The notes under the pieces are model-generated. The model worked only from the letters and a program-made list of their open reading frames with translations, did no database searches and was not told the DNA's origin. From NCBI GenBank assembly GCA_029210725.1, contig JARGFM010000013.1:1-64000 (forward strand): a stretch of DNA of 64,000 nt, in the 5' to 3' direction. Source of the DNA: Bacteroidales bacterium (GTDB lineage Bacteria > Bacteroidota > Bacteroidia > Bacteroidales > GCA-2748055). The translations under genes and the position numbers were made by a program. Shown here piece by piece: positions 41,037 to 50,434 of the stretch (positions are counted from its first letter, which is position 1; the number at the start of each line of letters is the position of its first letter).

Positions 41037-44000
41037 ATGCTTACTTTTAAAATGCCAAAACAGGAAATGAGAAGCGTTGCTAGAATAGGGCTCCTGTTGT
41101 TCCTGATGCTCAGTTCTGCAAATTTGTCTGCCCAGTTTTATAACGGGATGCAGATGAACTTCGGAAAGAACAGAGTACAGTATAACAACCGGTACTGGAA
41201 GTATTATCGTTTTGAGAGATTTGATGTTTACTCTTACGAAAACGGGACCGATCTCTCTTTGTATGTGGCCGATTTTGTTGAAAAAGAACTGGCTCTGATC
41301 GAGCGCTTTTTCGATTACGAGATAGAGCGGCGTCTAATTTTCCTGACCTATAACAAACTTTCAGATTTCAGGCAGAGCAATATAGGGCTGGTCTCCGAGG
41401 CCGAGGAGTATAATATCGGGGGAACCACAAAAATTATTCAAAACAAAGTGTTCCTCTATTTTGACGGCGATCATATGAACTTCGAGCGGCAGATCAGGGC
41501 TGCCATAGCAGAGGTATTGCTGACTGAAATGATGTATGGGAATGGGGTCAGGGACAATCTGACCAGCAGCACCATGATCAACCTGCCTGAATGGTACCTG
41601 GAGGGCCTGATCTCTTTTGTCTCCAATCCCTGGGACTATGAACTGGAGAACCGCGTTAAGGATGGGATTGTTTCCAATAAATACCGCAAGTTTGTCAACC
41701 TGCAGGACGATGATGCCCGTTATGCCGGGCACTCCTTCTGGAAGTATGTTGCCGACCTCTACGGAGCCTCCATCATCCCACAGATACTATACATAACGAA
41801 AATCAATAAGAGTGCCGAGAGCGGCTTTCACTATGTTCTGGGCAGCAAACTCAAAGAGCTTTCCATAGACTGGACCGCCTACTACCTGGGCCTGTATACC
41901 TCCACGGAAGAACGTGCAGGGCTCCCGGATCAGGGAAAAATACTGGAGAAACCCCATAAAAGGAGGGTTTACCAGAATATCAGGATTAGTCCCGATGGCC
42001 GCATGGTAGCCTATGTGACTAACCAGAAGGGTCAATACAAGATCTGGATACACGATGAAAGCTCAGGCAAGTCTAAGAGAATTTATAAAAGGGGGGAGAA
42101 ACTGGACCAGATTAATGATTACTCCTTCCCTGAAATCGCCTGGCACCCCTCCTCACAAATTCTGGGTTTTGTGAGCGAAGAGAAGGGTGAGCTTAAATTC
42201 CATGTTTATAACCTGGAGACTAAACAGATCACTACCAGGAACCTGCTCTATTTTGAAAAAGTACTGGACCTTAGCTTCTCACCAGATGCACGAAAACTGG
42301 TCATCTCCGCGGTGGTTGACGGTCAGACCGATATCTGGGTCTTTGATATCGCTGCATCGACCAATGACCGGATCACCAATGACCTGGCCGACGATTTCAA
42401 TCCGAAGTTCATAAACAATATGAACAACATCTCCTTTGTCTCGAACCGCAGAAGCGATACTCTTTACCTGGAAAACGATCCTGAAAACAATACGACAACC
42501 GCCTATGCGGTATTTGTATATGATTATGCGAACAGGAGCCCCGAACTCCAGAAAATATCAGAAGGAAATTATATCAATCATACACAGCCCCTTTCGCCAG
42601 GTCACAACGAATTCTTTTACCTGAGCGACAAGAATGGGATTGTTAACCGCTATTATGCCAGATACGACAGCACGATCAGCCTGGTCGACACCACCATTCA
42701 CTACCGCTATTTTGCCAACAGTTTCCCTCTTTCCAATTATAAACGTAATATTCTGTCGCACGACATCAATACGGAAACCCAGGAGATTGCCGAGATCATT
42801 TACAACGATCGCAGGTATCATATGTATAAATATCCCATGGAATTTGACCGGAAATACGGAAATAAACTGGAAGCTACTGAATACAGGGACCGGCATGTGA
42901 GCAGGCTTACCACGGAAGACTCCATCCATCACGTGGAAAAGAAGGTTATTTCCATGAAGGATATTGCCAACAATCAACTGGTTCATGAGGGCGATACGAT
43001 AGCCCTGCAGGAGTTTAAGATCGATATTAATAAGTACATCTTTGAGCGGGAAAAGCTAAATTACTACAATAACCAACTCCGAAACAGGAATCTGAATCTG
43101 GTGCTGGACTCTATGGAGAACAAGCAAATGGTGTATATCGATTACACTACTTCCTTCTATCCCAACAAGCTGGTTAACCAGATCGACTTCAGTTTCCTGA
43201 ATGCCTCTTACCAGGCCTTCACCGGTGGGGCCTTCTACTTTAATCCGGGTCTGAACCTCTTGTTCAAAGTGGGGGCCAATGACCTGTTTGAAGATTACCG
43301 GCTGGTGGGAGGTGTCCGCTTTTCCACAGATTTTGACAGCAATGAATACCTGCTTAGTTTTGAAAACCTGAAACAGCAACTCGATAAACAACTGATTTTT
43401 CACCGCCAGGTGTTTAAAAACTATATCGATTACAATACCTGGGTCAAAACCTTCACGCATGAACTACTGGCTTCCGTGAAGTATCCCATAAGCCAGACCC
43501 TGGCTGTGAAAGGAACGGCCTCCTTCAGACATGACAACTCCGTGTTCCTCTCCACGAACAGTGAAAATCTCAACAAAGAGAATATACTGAAAGTCTGGGG
43601 AGGGGTAAAAGGGGAGTTAATCTTTGATAATACCAGGAAACTGGGGACCAATCTGTACAGCGGTATGCGATGGAAAGTATTCGGTGAAGCATACCGCCAG
43701 ATAAATGCGGCTAAATCTGACCTGTTTGTAATCGGAGCCGATTTCAGGCACTATACCAGGATCCACCGTTCGCTGATCTGGGCCAACAGGATCGCAGGAA
43801 GCGCCTCCTTTGGCCGGAGTCCCCTGATCTACTACCTGGGAAGTGTGGATAACTGGGTCAACCTGAACCAGTCCAGGACCCCCACTTTCAATGAATCAGT
43901 AGCCATAGATTACTCCCGGAATTATGCCTATCAGGCTCTTGCAACAAATCTCAGGGGCTTCTCACAAAATATCAGGAATGGAAGCAACTTCCTGGTCATC

Positions 44001-44342
44001 AATACAGAGCTCAGGTGGCCCATCTTCCGCTACCTGGCTGGTCACCCTCTGGGATCGGGTTTTCTTAACAATTTCCAGGTGGTCGGATTTGCCGATGTTG
44101 GTACCGCATGGACCGGCCTTCATCCGTTTAACGATGACAATGCCTGGAACACGGAAATTATCGAAAATGGCCCCATGACCATTACCATTGATGCAAACAG
44201 GGATCCAATTGTTGGCGGATACGGATTTGGGGTCAGGAGCCAGCTGCTGGGATATTTTATCCGCCTGGACTGGGCCTGGGGAGTGGAGAACATGCAGGTG
44301 CAGCCAAGAATGTTTTATCTCTCACTGAGTCTGGATTTTTAA
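41037..44342 (+). CDS. Large outer-membrane protein: inactive peptidase-like domain, PD40 propeller and C-terminal beta-barrel
   Basis: This 1101-residue protein has a signal peptide (ending SSANLSAQ). The N-terminal domain (about 45-290) is laid out like a gluzincin peptidase of the MA clan, keeping LPEWYLEGLISFVS but with no HExxH (the helix there reads IRAAIAEVLLTEMM). A PD40/TolB-like propeller follows (about 305-535; NIRISPDGRMVAYVTNQ, DLSFSPDARKLVISAVVDG). A linker leads to a C-terminal barrel (about 725-1101) of the surface-antigen/BamA type (NFLVINTELRWPIFRYLAG, VVGFADVGTAWTG, YGFGVRSQLLGYFIRLDWAWG). It stands alone between the DUF1573 gene and the amidohydrolase. The combination suggests surface assembly or binding rather than proteolysis (inference). 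Confidence 0.82.
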   Translation: MLTFKMPKQEMRSVARIGLLLFLMLSSANLSAQFYNGMQMNFGKNRVQYNNRYWKYYRFERFDVYSYENGTDLSLYVADFVEKELALIERFFDYEIERRLIFLTYNKLSDFRQSNIGLVSEAEEYNIGGTTKIIQNKVFLYFDGDHMNFERQIRAAIAEVLLTEMMYGNGVRDNLTSSTMINLPEWYLEGLISFVSNPWDYELENRVKDGIVSNKYRKFVNLQDDDARYAGHSFWKYVADLYGASIIPQILYITKINKSAESGFHYVLGSKLKELSIDWTAYYLGLYTSTEERAGLPDQGKILEKPHKRRVYQNIRISPDGRMVAYVTNQKGQYKIWIHDESSGKSKRIYKRGEKLDQINDYSFPEIAWHPSSQILGFVSEEKGELKFHVYNLETKQITTRNLLYFEKVLDLSFSPDARKLVISAVVDGQTDIWVFDIAASTNDRITNDLADDFNPKFINNMNNISFVSNRRSDTLYLENDPENNTTTAYAVFVYDYANRSPELQKISEGNYINHTQPLSPGHNEFFYLSDKNGIVNRYYARYDSTISLVDTTIHYRYFANSFPLSNYKRNILSHDINTETQEIAEIIYNDRRYHMYKYPMEFDRKYGNKLEATEYRDRHVSRLTTEDSIHHVEKKVISMKDIANNQLVHEGDTIALQEFKIDINKYIFEREKLNYYNNQLRNRNLNLVLDSMENKQMVYIDYTTSFYPNKLVNQIDFSFLNASYQAFTGGAFYFNPGLNLLFKVGANDLFEDYRLVGGVRFSTDFDSNEYLLSFENLKQQLDKQLIFHRQVFKNYIDYNTWVKTFTHELLASVKYPISQTLAVKGTASFRHDNSVFLSTNSENLNKENILKVWGGVKGELIFDNTRKLGTNLYSGMRWKVFGEAYRQINAAKSDLFVIGADFRHYTRIHRSLIWANRIAGSASFGRSPLIYYLGSVDNWVNLNQSRTPTFNESVAIDYSRNYAYQALATNLRGFSQNIRNGSNFLVINTELRWPIFRYLAGHPLGSGFLNNFQVVGFADVGTAWTGLHPFNDDNAWNTEIIENGPMTITIDANRDPIVGGYGFGVRSQLLGYFIRLDWAWGVENMQVQPRMFYLSLSLDF

Positions 44343-44358
44343 ATCCGTATTAGCACTG

Positions 44359-45573
44359 ATGAACCTGGAGCAGCTGATAGCCCACACCCTGACCGACACT
44401 CTTATGGAAGAGATTATCTCTATCCGTCGTCAGCTTCACCAGTATCCCGAACTTTCATTTCAGGAGTACAAGACCTCCGCACTGATCAGGGAAATTCTGG
44501 ACCGGTGGGGAATCGGCTACACTTTTCCACATGTAAACACCGGTATCGTGGCCCAAATCAAGGGAACAAGTCAGGGCAAACGGATCGCCCTCCGTGCTGA
44601 TATGGATGCCCTGCCCATTTCGGAAAAGAGCGGGCTTCCTTACACCTCAAAGCACAGCGGGGTGATGCATGCCTGTGGTCATGACATGCATATGGCTTCC
44701 ATGCTTGGCACCATCCGTATTTTATCACAACTGAAACATGAGATTAAAGGAGAGATCCTCTTTGTTTTTCAACCAGGCGAAGAGCGAATCCCGGGCGGAG
44801 CTAAACGGATGCTGGAGGAAGGGGTCTTTAAAGGACGGGAACCAGATATGATTATCGCCCAGCACGTTCTGCCCGAGATGGATGCCGGACACGTGGGTTT
44901 CAAACCAGGGGTCTATATGGCAGCCAATGATGAGATCTATATAAGAGTCAGAGGTAAAGGCGGGCACGCTGCATTGCGTCAACAGATCAGGGACCCGGTC
45001 TTAATGGCCTCCCGGATCCTTCTCTCCCTTCAGGAGGAGATCTTGCGTTTGGCTCCCCGGGATTCTCCCACAGTTCTCTCCTTCGGGAAAGTACTGGCTG
45101 ATGGTGCTATGAATGTGATTCCGGATGAGGTAATCATGGAGGGTACTTTCCGGACCATGAACGAGGAATGGCGAAAAGAAGCGCACACACACATCAAAGA
45201 GATTGCCACGGATATTGCCTACGCCGGTGGAGGATCTGTGGAGGTGGAGGTCAGACATGGTTACCCCTTCCTGAAAAACCATGAACAGATAACAAGGGAA
45301 TCCAAAAGACTGGCCATTCAGCTGCTGGGAAAAGAAAAGGTGGAGGATATGGATATCCGGATGACTGCGGAAGATTTTGCCTGGTTTACTCAGGATATCC
45401 CCGGCATGATGTACCGGTTTGGAGTCGGGGTTCCTGGTTCCGGCCAGCCTTATTCCCTCCATACTCCTCAGTTCAGAGCTAACGAATCTGGCCTGCGTAC
45501 CGGAATCTCACTGATGTCTTACCTGGCTGTAGAATTACTCAAAATAGAGCCTTTTGAAAAAATAAATCCCTGA
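44359..45573 (+). CDS. M20-family amidohydrolase (N-acyl-amino-acid / hippurate hydrolase type)
   Basis: This 404-residue peptidase M20D protein has the metal-binding cysteine and histidines of MHACGHDMHMASML, the substrate-side RIALRADMDALPISE, the Glu pair in FQPGEERIPGGAKRML, the dimerisation-domain motif GKGGHAALRQ and the late His of SLHTPQFRANE. Such enzymes hydrolyse N-acetyl or N-benzoyl amino acids. It begins 16 bases after the barrel protein, so the two may share a transcript. No signal peptide is present, so it is cytoplasmic. Confidence 0.93.
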   Translation: MNLEQLIAHTLTDTLMEEIISIRRQLHQYPELSFQEYKTSALIREILDRWGIGYTFPHVNTGIVAQIKGTSQGKRIALRADMDALPISEKSGLPYTSKHSGVMHACGHDMHMASMLGTIRILSQLKHEIKGEILFVFQPGEERIPGGAKRMLEEGVFKGREPDMIIAQHVLPEMDAGHVGFKPGVYMAANDEIYIRVRGKGGHAALRQQIRDPVLMASRILLSLQEEILRLAPRDSPTVLSFGKVLADGAMNVIPDEVIMEGTFRTMNEEWRKEAHTHIKEIATDIAYAGGGSVEVEVRHGYPFLKNHEQITRESKRLAIQLLGKEKVEDMDIRMTAEDFAWFTQDIPGMMYRFGVGVPGSGQPYSLHTPQFRANESGLRTGISLMSYLAVELLKIEPFEKINP

Positions 45574-45578
45574 CAGGG

Positions 45579-45609
45579 ATTGCTTAATAGAAATTTGAAA
45601 TTAAATTTG
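45579..45609 (+). promoter_or_regulatory. Bacteroidota-type promoter of the ferredoxin gene
   Basis: ATTG at 45579-45582, a 19-base spacer and TAAATTTG at 45602-45609 match the -33 TTG / -7 TAnnTTTG pattern exactly. The start codon at 45636 lies 26 bases downstream, a normal leader. Confidence 0.7.
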
Positions 45610-45635
45610 CTGCGTAGGAATTAAAAAAAACAGAT

Positions 45636-45803
45636 ATGGCTTACGTAATTTCAGATGATTGTACTGCATGTGGCACCTGTATTGATGAATGTCCGGTTGA
45701 AGCAATAAGCGAAGGAGATATTTATATAATAGACCCTGAACTGTGTACTGACTGCGGCGCTTGCGCAGATGTTTGTCCCGTTGAAGCAATCAGCCCGGAA
45801 TAG
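45636..45803 (+). CDS. Small 2[4Fe-4S] ferredoxin
   Basis: This 55-residue gene lies between the amidohydrolase and the K+ channel. It encodes two Cys motifs, CTACGTCIDECPVEAI and CTDCGACADVCPVEAI, each C-x2-C-x2-C-x3-C-P, which is a clostridial-type bacterial ferredoxin. It carries low-potential electrons for anaerobic enzymes such as pyruvate:ferredoxin oxidoreductase. It has its own exact promoter at 45579-45609 and a strong terminator at 45824-45859, so it is a single-gene transcript. Length is normal for the family. Confidence 0.96.
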   Translation: MAYVISDDCTACGTCIDECPVEAISEGDIYIIDPELCTDCGACADVCPVEAISPE

Positions 45804-45823
45804 GGTCGGGATATTAAAGCATG

Positions 45824-45859
45824 AAAAAAAGACCGCCTCCCGAGGGGCGGTCTTTTTTT
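45824..45859. terminator. Strong terminator after the ferredoxin gene
   Basis: GACCGCC (45831-45837) pairs with GGCGGTC (45846-45852), with a run of A before and a run of T after, so it can act in both directions. It lies 20 bases after the ferredoxin stop. Confidence 0.93.
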
Positions 45860-45875
45860 ATAACTTTGTTCTGAG

Positions 45876-46688
45876 ATGAATCTCAGGAACAGGATATTTG
45901 TGATCATTTTCGGCACCGATACCCGGGCCGGAAAAACCTTTGATGTGCTGCTGCTCTGGATGATTATTCTGAGCGTCACTGTAGTAATACTGGAGAGTGT
46001 TTCCTCTCTCATGGAAGCTCATCACCAGATTTTTATTTCCACTGAATGGTTTTTTACCATTGTTTTTAGTCTGGAGTATTTACTGAGAATATATAGCTCC
46101 CCCCGGCCATGGAGGTATATCAGCAGCTTTTACGGGATTATTGATATTATGGCCATTCTTCCCACCTATCTGGGACTGATTTCTGATCAAGCCACCTTCC
46201 TGCTTACCATCCGCGCGCTCAGGCTGCTCCGAATGTTCAGGGTGTTAAAGCTGGGAAGATATATCAGTGAAGCTGCCATTCTGGTGCGGGCGTTGAAAAT
46301 GAGCATCCATAAAATAATCGTATTTTTCGGTGCCGTGATGAGCCTGGTTCTGATCCTGGGCTCTATCCTCTACCTGATTGAAGGCGAGGAGAACGGATTT
46401 ACCTCCATTCCTCAGAGTATTTACTGGGCCATTGTGACTGTGACGACTGTCGGCTACGGTGATCTTGCCCCGGTCACGGTTCTGGGAAAAATCATAGCCT
46501 CCATGGCTATGCTCACTGGTTACTCCATCATTGCGGTTCCCACCGGGATCATAACCGTGGAAATGGGAAAGGCTGCAAAAGCGAGCCTGAATAGCAGACC
46601 GGCAAGCTGCACAAATTGTGGACATAAACAACACGATAAGGATGCCCGTTACTGCAAGATCTGCGGCACCAGGATAGTGGATTCGTAA
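45876..46688 (+). CDS. Voltage-gated-type potassium channel with C-terminal zinc ribbon
   Basis: This 270-residue six-helix ion channel has a voltage-sensor S4 helix (residues 111-129) with basic residues at every third position (R113, R116, R119, R122, K125, R128). The pore loop has the K+ selectivity filter T-V-G-Y-G-D (191-196). After S6 a short cytoplasmic tail ends in a zinc-ribbon C245-x2-C248-x11-C260-x2-C263. Prokaryotic Kv channels usually end in a coiled coil or a nucleotide-binding domain, so the zinc ribbon is unusual. It follows the ferredoxin terminator and has no close partner gene. Confidence 0.92.
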   Translation: MNLRNRIFVIIFGTDTRAGKTFDVLLLWMIILSVTVVILESVSSLMEAHHQIFISTEWFFTIVFSLEYLLRIYSSPRPWRYISSFYGIIDIMAILPTYLGLISDQATFLLTIRALRLLRMFRVLKLGRYISEAAILVRALKMSIHKIIVFFGAVMSLVLILGSILYLIEGEENGFTSIPQSIYWAIVTVTTVGYGDLAPVTVLGKIIASMAMLTGYSIIAVPTGIITVEMGKAAKASLNSRPASCTNCGHKQHDKDARYCKICGTRIVDS

Positions 46689-46874
46689 CAGTATGGTATA
46701 TGTCTTGATTCGGGTAGTTTAATCAAAAAATACTACGCTTTCAGGAAACGAACTGAAGCTTCCTGCAGCTATACACGCATGCTCTTTTATTTCATATCCT
46801 GCTTTAAACTTTCATCCTTCGAATCTGTCTAACTCTCATAACACTAAGCTCAACCTGTACTAAATCAACTGACC

Positions 46875-49196
46875 ATGAAAACATGCAACACCTTTTTACT
46901 TCTTTTTACAGGGCTCGCCCTTCTGACCCTGAGCGGATGCGGCCCCAAATATACCGTTGAAGACCAAAATGGTATATCCATCGTCCAAAACAAAGGCGGC
47001 CAGACCCTGGGGTTTTCTTCCGCTTCCGGAGTGACTCTGATCGAGAATAATGGCTTTGCCTTTAAGGACCTGAACAAGAATGGTGAACTCGACGTTTATG
47101 AAGACTGGAGGCAGGCCGTGGACGACAGGGCCAGGGACCTGGTCAGCCAGATGAGCGTGGAGCAAATGGCCGGACTGATGCTTTACAGCGGTCACCAGGC
47201 TATTCCGGCCGGAGGCCGTGGCCGCTTTGGCGCAACCTACGGGGGTAAATCCTTTCCGGAGAGCGGGGCCGCGCCCTCCGATCTTTCCGATGCCCAGGTG
47301 AAATTCCTTTCCGAGGACCATCTGCGTCATGTGCTGATCACCTCTGTGGAGAGTCCCAAAATTGCCGCAGAGTGGAACAACAACGCCCAGCAACTGGCGG
47401 AGGGACTGGGATTGGGTATTCCGGTGAATACCAGTTCAGACCCACGCCACAGAAGCGTGGCCGATACAGAATACAATGCCGGTTCCGGCGGGACCATTTC
47501 CATGTGGCCGGCCACCCTGGGAATCGCAGCCTCCTTTGATCCGGAGCTGATGAAACAATTCGGAGAAATCGCCTCGATAGAATACCGGGCACTGGGAATT
47601 GCCACAGCCCTTTCGCCGCAAATCGACCTGGCCACAGAACCCCGCTGGAGCCGTTTCAGCGGTACCATGGGCGAAGATCCGGACCTAGCTTCCGATCTGG
47701 CCCGTGCCTATGTGGATGGCTTTCAGACTTCCACCGGTGAAGATGAGATCCTGAATGGATGGGGATATCACAGCGTAAATGCCATGGTCAAACACTGGCC
47801 GGGGGGAGGACCCGAAGAGGGGGGCCGTGATGGACACTTTGGCTATGGGGCCTATGCGGTCTATCCGGGTAACAATCTGGAGGACCATCTGAAACCCTTT
47901 ACAGAAGGAGCCTTTAAACTGGAGGGAGCCACCGGCATGGCCTCCGCGGTGATGCCCTACTACACCATTTCCACCGATGTCGATACCAAATACGGGGAAA
48001 ATGTGGGCAATGCCTACAACAAATATATCATTACTGACCTCCTGCGCGATAAGTACAGGTACGATGGCGTGGTATGTACGGACTGGGGCGTTACCGGAGA
48101 TGTAAGCAGCGTGGAGGAGTTCTCGGGAAAATCCTGGGGCGTGGAAACCCTGAGTGTGGCCGAGCGCCATTACAAGGTCATCGAGGCCGGAGGGGATCAG
48201 TTTGGCGGAAACAATGACATGGGGCCGGTGCTGGAAGCATACAAGATAGGAGTGGCCGAACATGGAGAGGAATATATGAAAGCCCGTTTTGAAAAATCGG
48301 CCATCCGGCTTTTGCGCAATATATTCCAGGTGGGTCTGTTTGAAAATCCTTACCTGGTCCCGGACGAGACAGCAAAAATCGTGGGGAATCCCGAATACAT
48401 GAAAGCAGGATACGAAGCGCAGTTGCGTACGGTGGTCATGTTGAAAAACCATGAACAGGCCCTTCCCCTGGAGAAGCAATTAAAGGTTTACATTCCCCAG
48501 CGCTTTGTCCCCGGAGGAAGAAACTGGTTCGGACAGACCGCTCCGGACAGATGGGTGGATGCTTTCAGCAAGGAGATCGTAGCCAAATACTACCAGGTGG
48601 TGGACAAGCCTGAGGAGGCCGATTTCGCGCTTGTAGGAATCTCCAGTCCCGATGGAAGGGTCGGATATGAAGGTGCGGACCGGGAGAAGGGAGGCAATGG
48701 CTATGTTCCCATTTCACTGAAATACGGTCCCTACAAGGCAGAGTATGCCCGCGAGACCAGTCTGGCCGGTGGAAGTCCCTTTGAGGATTTCACCAACCGC
48801 AGCTACAAAAACAAAACCACTACCGCTCTGAACATCCCCGATATGACCCTGGTGGTGGAGACCCGGAACCAGATGGGTGAGAAGCCGGTGATCGTCCTGG
48901 TCAACGTGTCCAAACCCATGGTATTTGAAGAAATAGAACCCCTGGCCGACGCCATCCTGGTTCATATGGGTGTGCAGGACCAGGCCCTGCTGGATCTGGT
49001 TTCCGGTGAAGCCGAACCTTCGGCCCTTCTGCCATTCCAGATGCCGGCTTCCATGAAGACCGTCGAAGAGCAGTTTGAGGATGTCCCCAGGGATATGGAG
49101 TGCTACACCGACGCTGACGGCCATGTGTATGACTTTGCTTTCGGATTAAACTGGAGCGGAGTGATCAGCGACGACAGGGTTTCCAGATACAGGTAA
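46875..49196 (+). CDS. Glycoside hydrolase family 3 lipoprotein
   Basis: This 773-residue GH3 protein has a lipoprotein signal (L-S-G-C, Cys22) and an EF-hand-like loop DLNKNGELDVYED (residues 65-77). The first (alpha/beta)8 domain carries the substrate-binding MVKHWPGGGPEEGGRDGH and the nucleophile Asp in VCTDWGVTGD; the second alpha/beta-sandwich domain includes VVMLKNHEQALPL and VLVNVSKPMVF. GH3 enzymes release glucose, xylose or N-acetylglucosamine from beta-linked chains; this large lipoprotein form suggests action in the periplasm or at the surface. It sits apart from the SusCD locus, with its own terminator, and no other polysaccharide enzyme is near. Confidence 0.94.
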   Translation: MKTCNTFLLLFTGLALLTLSGCGPKYTVEDQNGISIVQNKGGQTLGFSSASGVTLIENNGFAFKDLNKNGELDVYEDWRQAVDDRARDLVSQMSVEQMAGLMLYSGHQAIPAGGRGRFGATYGGKSFPESGAAPSDLSDAQVKFLSEDHLRHVLITSVESPKIAAEWNNNAQQLAEGLGLGIPVNTSSDPRHRSVADTEYNAGSGGTISMWPATLGIAASFDPELMKQFGEIASIEYRALGIATALSPQIDLATEPRWSRFSGTMGEDPDLASDLARAYVDGFQTSTGEDEILNGWGYHSVNAMVKHWPGGGPEEGGRDGHFGYGAYAVYPGNNLEDHLKPFTEGAFKLEGATGMASAVMPYYTISTDVDTKYGENVGNAYNKYIITDLLRDKYRYDGVVCTDWGVTGDVSSVEEFSGKSWGVETLSVAERHYKVIEAGGDQFGGNNDMGPVLEAYKIGVAEHGEEYMKARFEKSAIRLLRNIFQVGLFENPYLVPDETAKIVGNPEYMKAGYEAQLRTVVMLKNHEQALPLEKQLKVYIPQRFVPGGRNWFGQTAPDRWVDAFSKEIVAKYYQVVDKPEEADFALVGISSPDGRVGYEGADREKGGNGYVPISLKYGPYKAEYARETSLAGGSPFEDFTNRSYKNKTTTALNIPDMTLVVETRNQMGEKPVIVLVNVSKPMVFEEIEPLADAILVHMGVQDQALLDLVSGEAEPSALLPFQMPASMKTVEEQFEDVPRDMECYTDADGHVYDFAFGLNWSGVISDDRVSRYR

Positions 49197-49223
49197 GCTT
49201 ATTATATAAGATTCTCAGGTATT

Positions 49224-49260
49224 AAATGAGGCTGTCAAAAGGGACAGCCTCATTTTTTTT
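49224..49260. terminator. Terminator between GH3 gene and gldB
   Basis: AAATGAGGCTGTC (49224-49236) pairs with GACAGCCTCATTT (49243-49255), a 13-bp perfect stem followed by a run of T. It lies between convergent genes and can serve both. Its arms belong to the GAGGCTGT family that recurs at 60245. Confidence 0.93.
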
Positions 49261-49272
49261 GTCAGAATCCGC

Positions 49273-50295
49273 TTATGGATCATACTTCGAGAGTCTGAGC
49301 AATTCCTGGTAATTACGTTCAGCCATGATCTGGGGGACTGTCAGTTTCGGGTTCCTTTTCGCAAAGGCGTTAATAATCTGCCAGCCCTGCCATACCGCTG
49401 CCCTTCCGGGCGATTCGGAGGTATAAAATCTGGTATAGGGCGCATCTTCCACCAGTTTACGGATGTTCATCGGATCGGTGGAAAAGAGTAACTTCTCCTC
49501 CACCAGGTGGGTCCACATTTGTTTTTCATTGTTCCTGCACCACTTCATCTGGTCATCGGTGAAGCCCATAATCAGCTGCTCTTCCAGCTCAGGGAACATA
49601 GCTCCGACAAACCAGGCCAGCTGTCCAAAATAGATCATCCTGGAAAGTACGTTATCCACTGAGTCATTGAAAGGATATAGCTGGGTGGCCCAGGCAAGCA
49701 TCGCATCTGCAGGTATTCGCCACGGCTCTTTTTTCTGAGCCAGGTAACGGGGCAGCCCCATCTGCTGGTAATAGTCACAATCACTCCCCAGGTACTGGTC
49801 CAGGCCAATCCCCACAAAACGATCCACCGTAAAAAGCCCCTGGTTGAACCTGCTCACATAAGCCACCACCCGGGGAGCCGCCGAATCGGGATAGTGATAC
49901 AGATAGTGCCGGAATCCGTCACTCAGAACAGATTCAGTTTCAGAGGTGGAGGCAAAGACCTGATTGGTGTACTCAAATACCTCTCTGTTGGTGGGATCAT
50001 TGATAAACATGGATAAGTAGGAGGAGTATCTTCTGGAGGAGGCCTGTCCGATGCTGATCACATGAACATTGAACACATCAAAAAAATCTCCGTATCGCCT
50101 GTATAGGCTTCCAATGGCAGCATCTATGGTATCCTGATCCATTTCAAACAGATCCCTGTCGAAACGCTCCAGTTCAAGCTGTAAGTCAATTCCTGAAATA
50201 TCAACATCCAGGGGATCGCTGCTGCATGCGGTTATCAATAGGGCGATGCCCAACAGAAAAAGCCGGGTCCCATGGACAGGTCTCATCATAATCAT
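49273..50295 (-). CDS. gldB: Gliding motility-associated lipoprotein GldB
   Basis: This 340-residue protein has a lipoprotein signal (LLITAC, Cys24) and GldB segments such as ELERFDRDLFEMDQDTIDAAI, RRYGDFFDVFNVHVI, YVSRFNQGLFTVDRFVGIGL and YLGSDCDYYQQMGLPRYLA. GldB is a predicted zinc-metalloprotease-like lipoprotein needed for gliding in Flavobacterium; homologues are also common in non-gliding Bacteroidota, so its presence does not prove motility. In Flavobacterium gldB lies beside gldC and nadE; here a small barrel protein gene and nadE follow divergently, so part of that neighbourhood is kept while gldC is missing. Confidence 0.93.
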   Translation of the reverse strand: MIMMRPVHGTRLFLLGIALLITACSSDPLDVDISGIDLQLELERFDRDLFEMDQDTIDAAIGSLYRRYGDFFDVFNVHVISIGQASSRRYSSYLSMFINDPTNREVFEYTNQVFASTSETESVLSDGFRHYLYHYPDSAAPRVVAYVSRFNQGLFTVDRFVGIGLDQYLGSDCDYYQQMGLPRYLAQKKEPWRIPADAMLAWATQLYPFNDSVDNVLSRMIYFGQLAWFVGAMFPELEEQLIMGFTDDQMKWCRNNEKQMWTHLVEEKLLFSTDPMNIRKLVEDAPYTRFYTSESPGRAAVWQGWQIINAFAKRNPKLTVPQIMAERNYQELLRLSKYDP

Positions 50296-50434
50296 TAAAT
50301 TTGAGTTCTATTTCGCCAGACAAAAATATAAAATATGCAGCGTACGTTATAATAATTACACAAACAAGCCAGGTGAAAGGTAATTGTAGTTCTGATAAGT
50401 GACAAGAGAGCATTTAAAATCTAAATTATTTCGG

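Noticed and set aside
47685-48479. 264-codon open frame on the minus strand opposite the GH3 gene
   Set aside because: It lies entirely within the GH3 coding region, which has catalytic motifs throughout; the antisense frame shows no domain.
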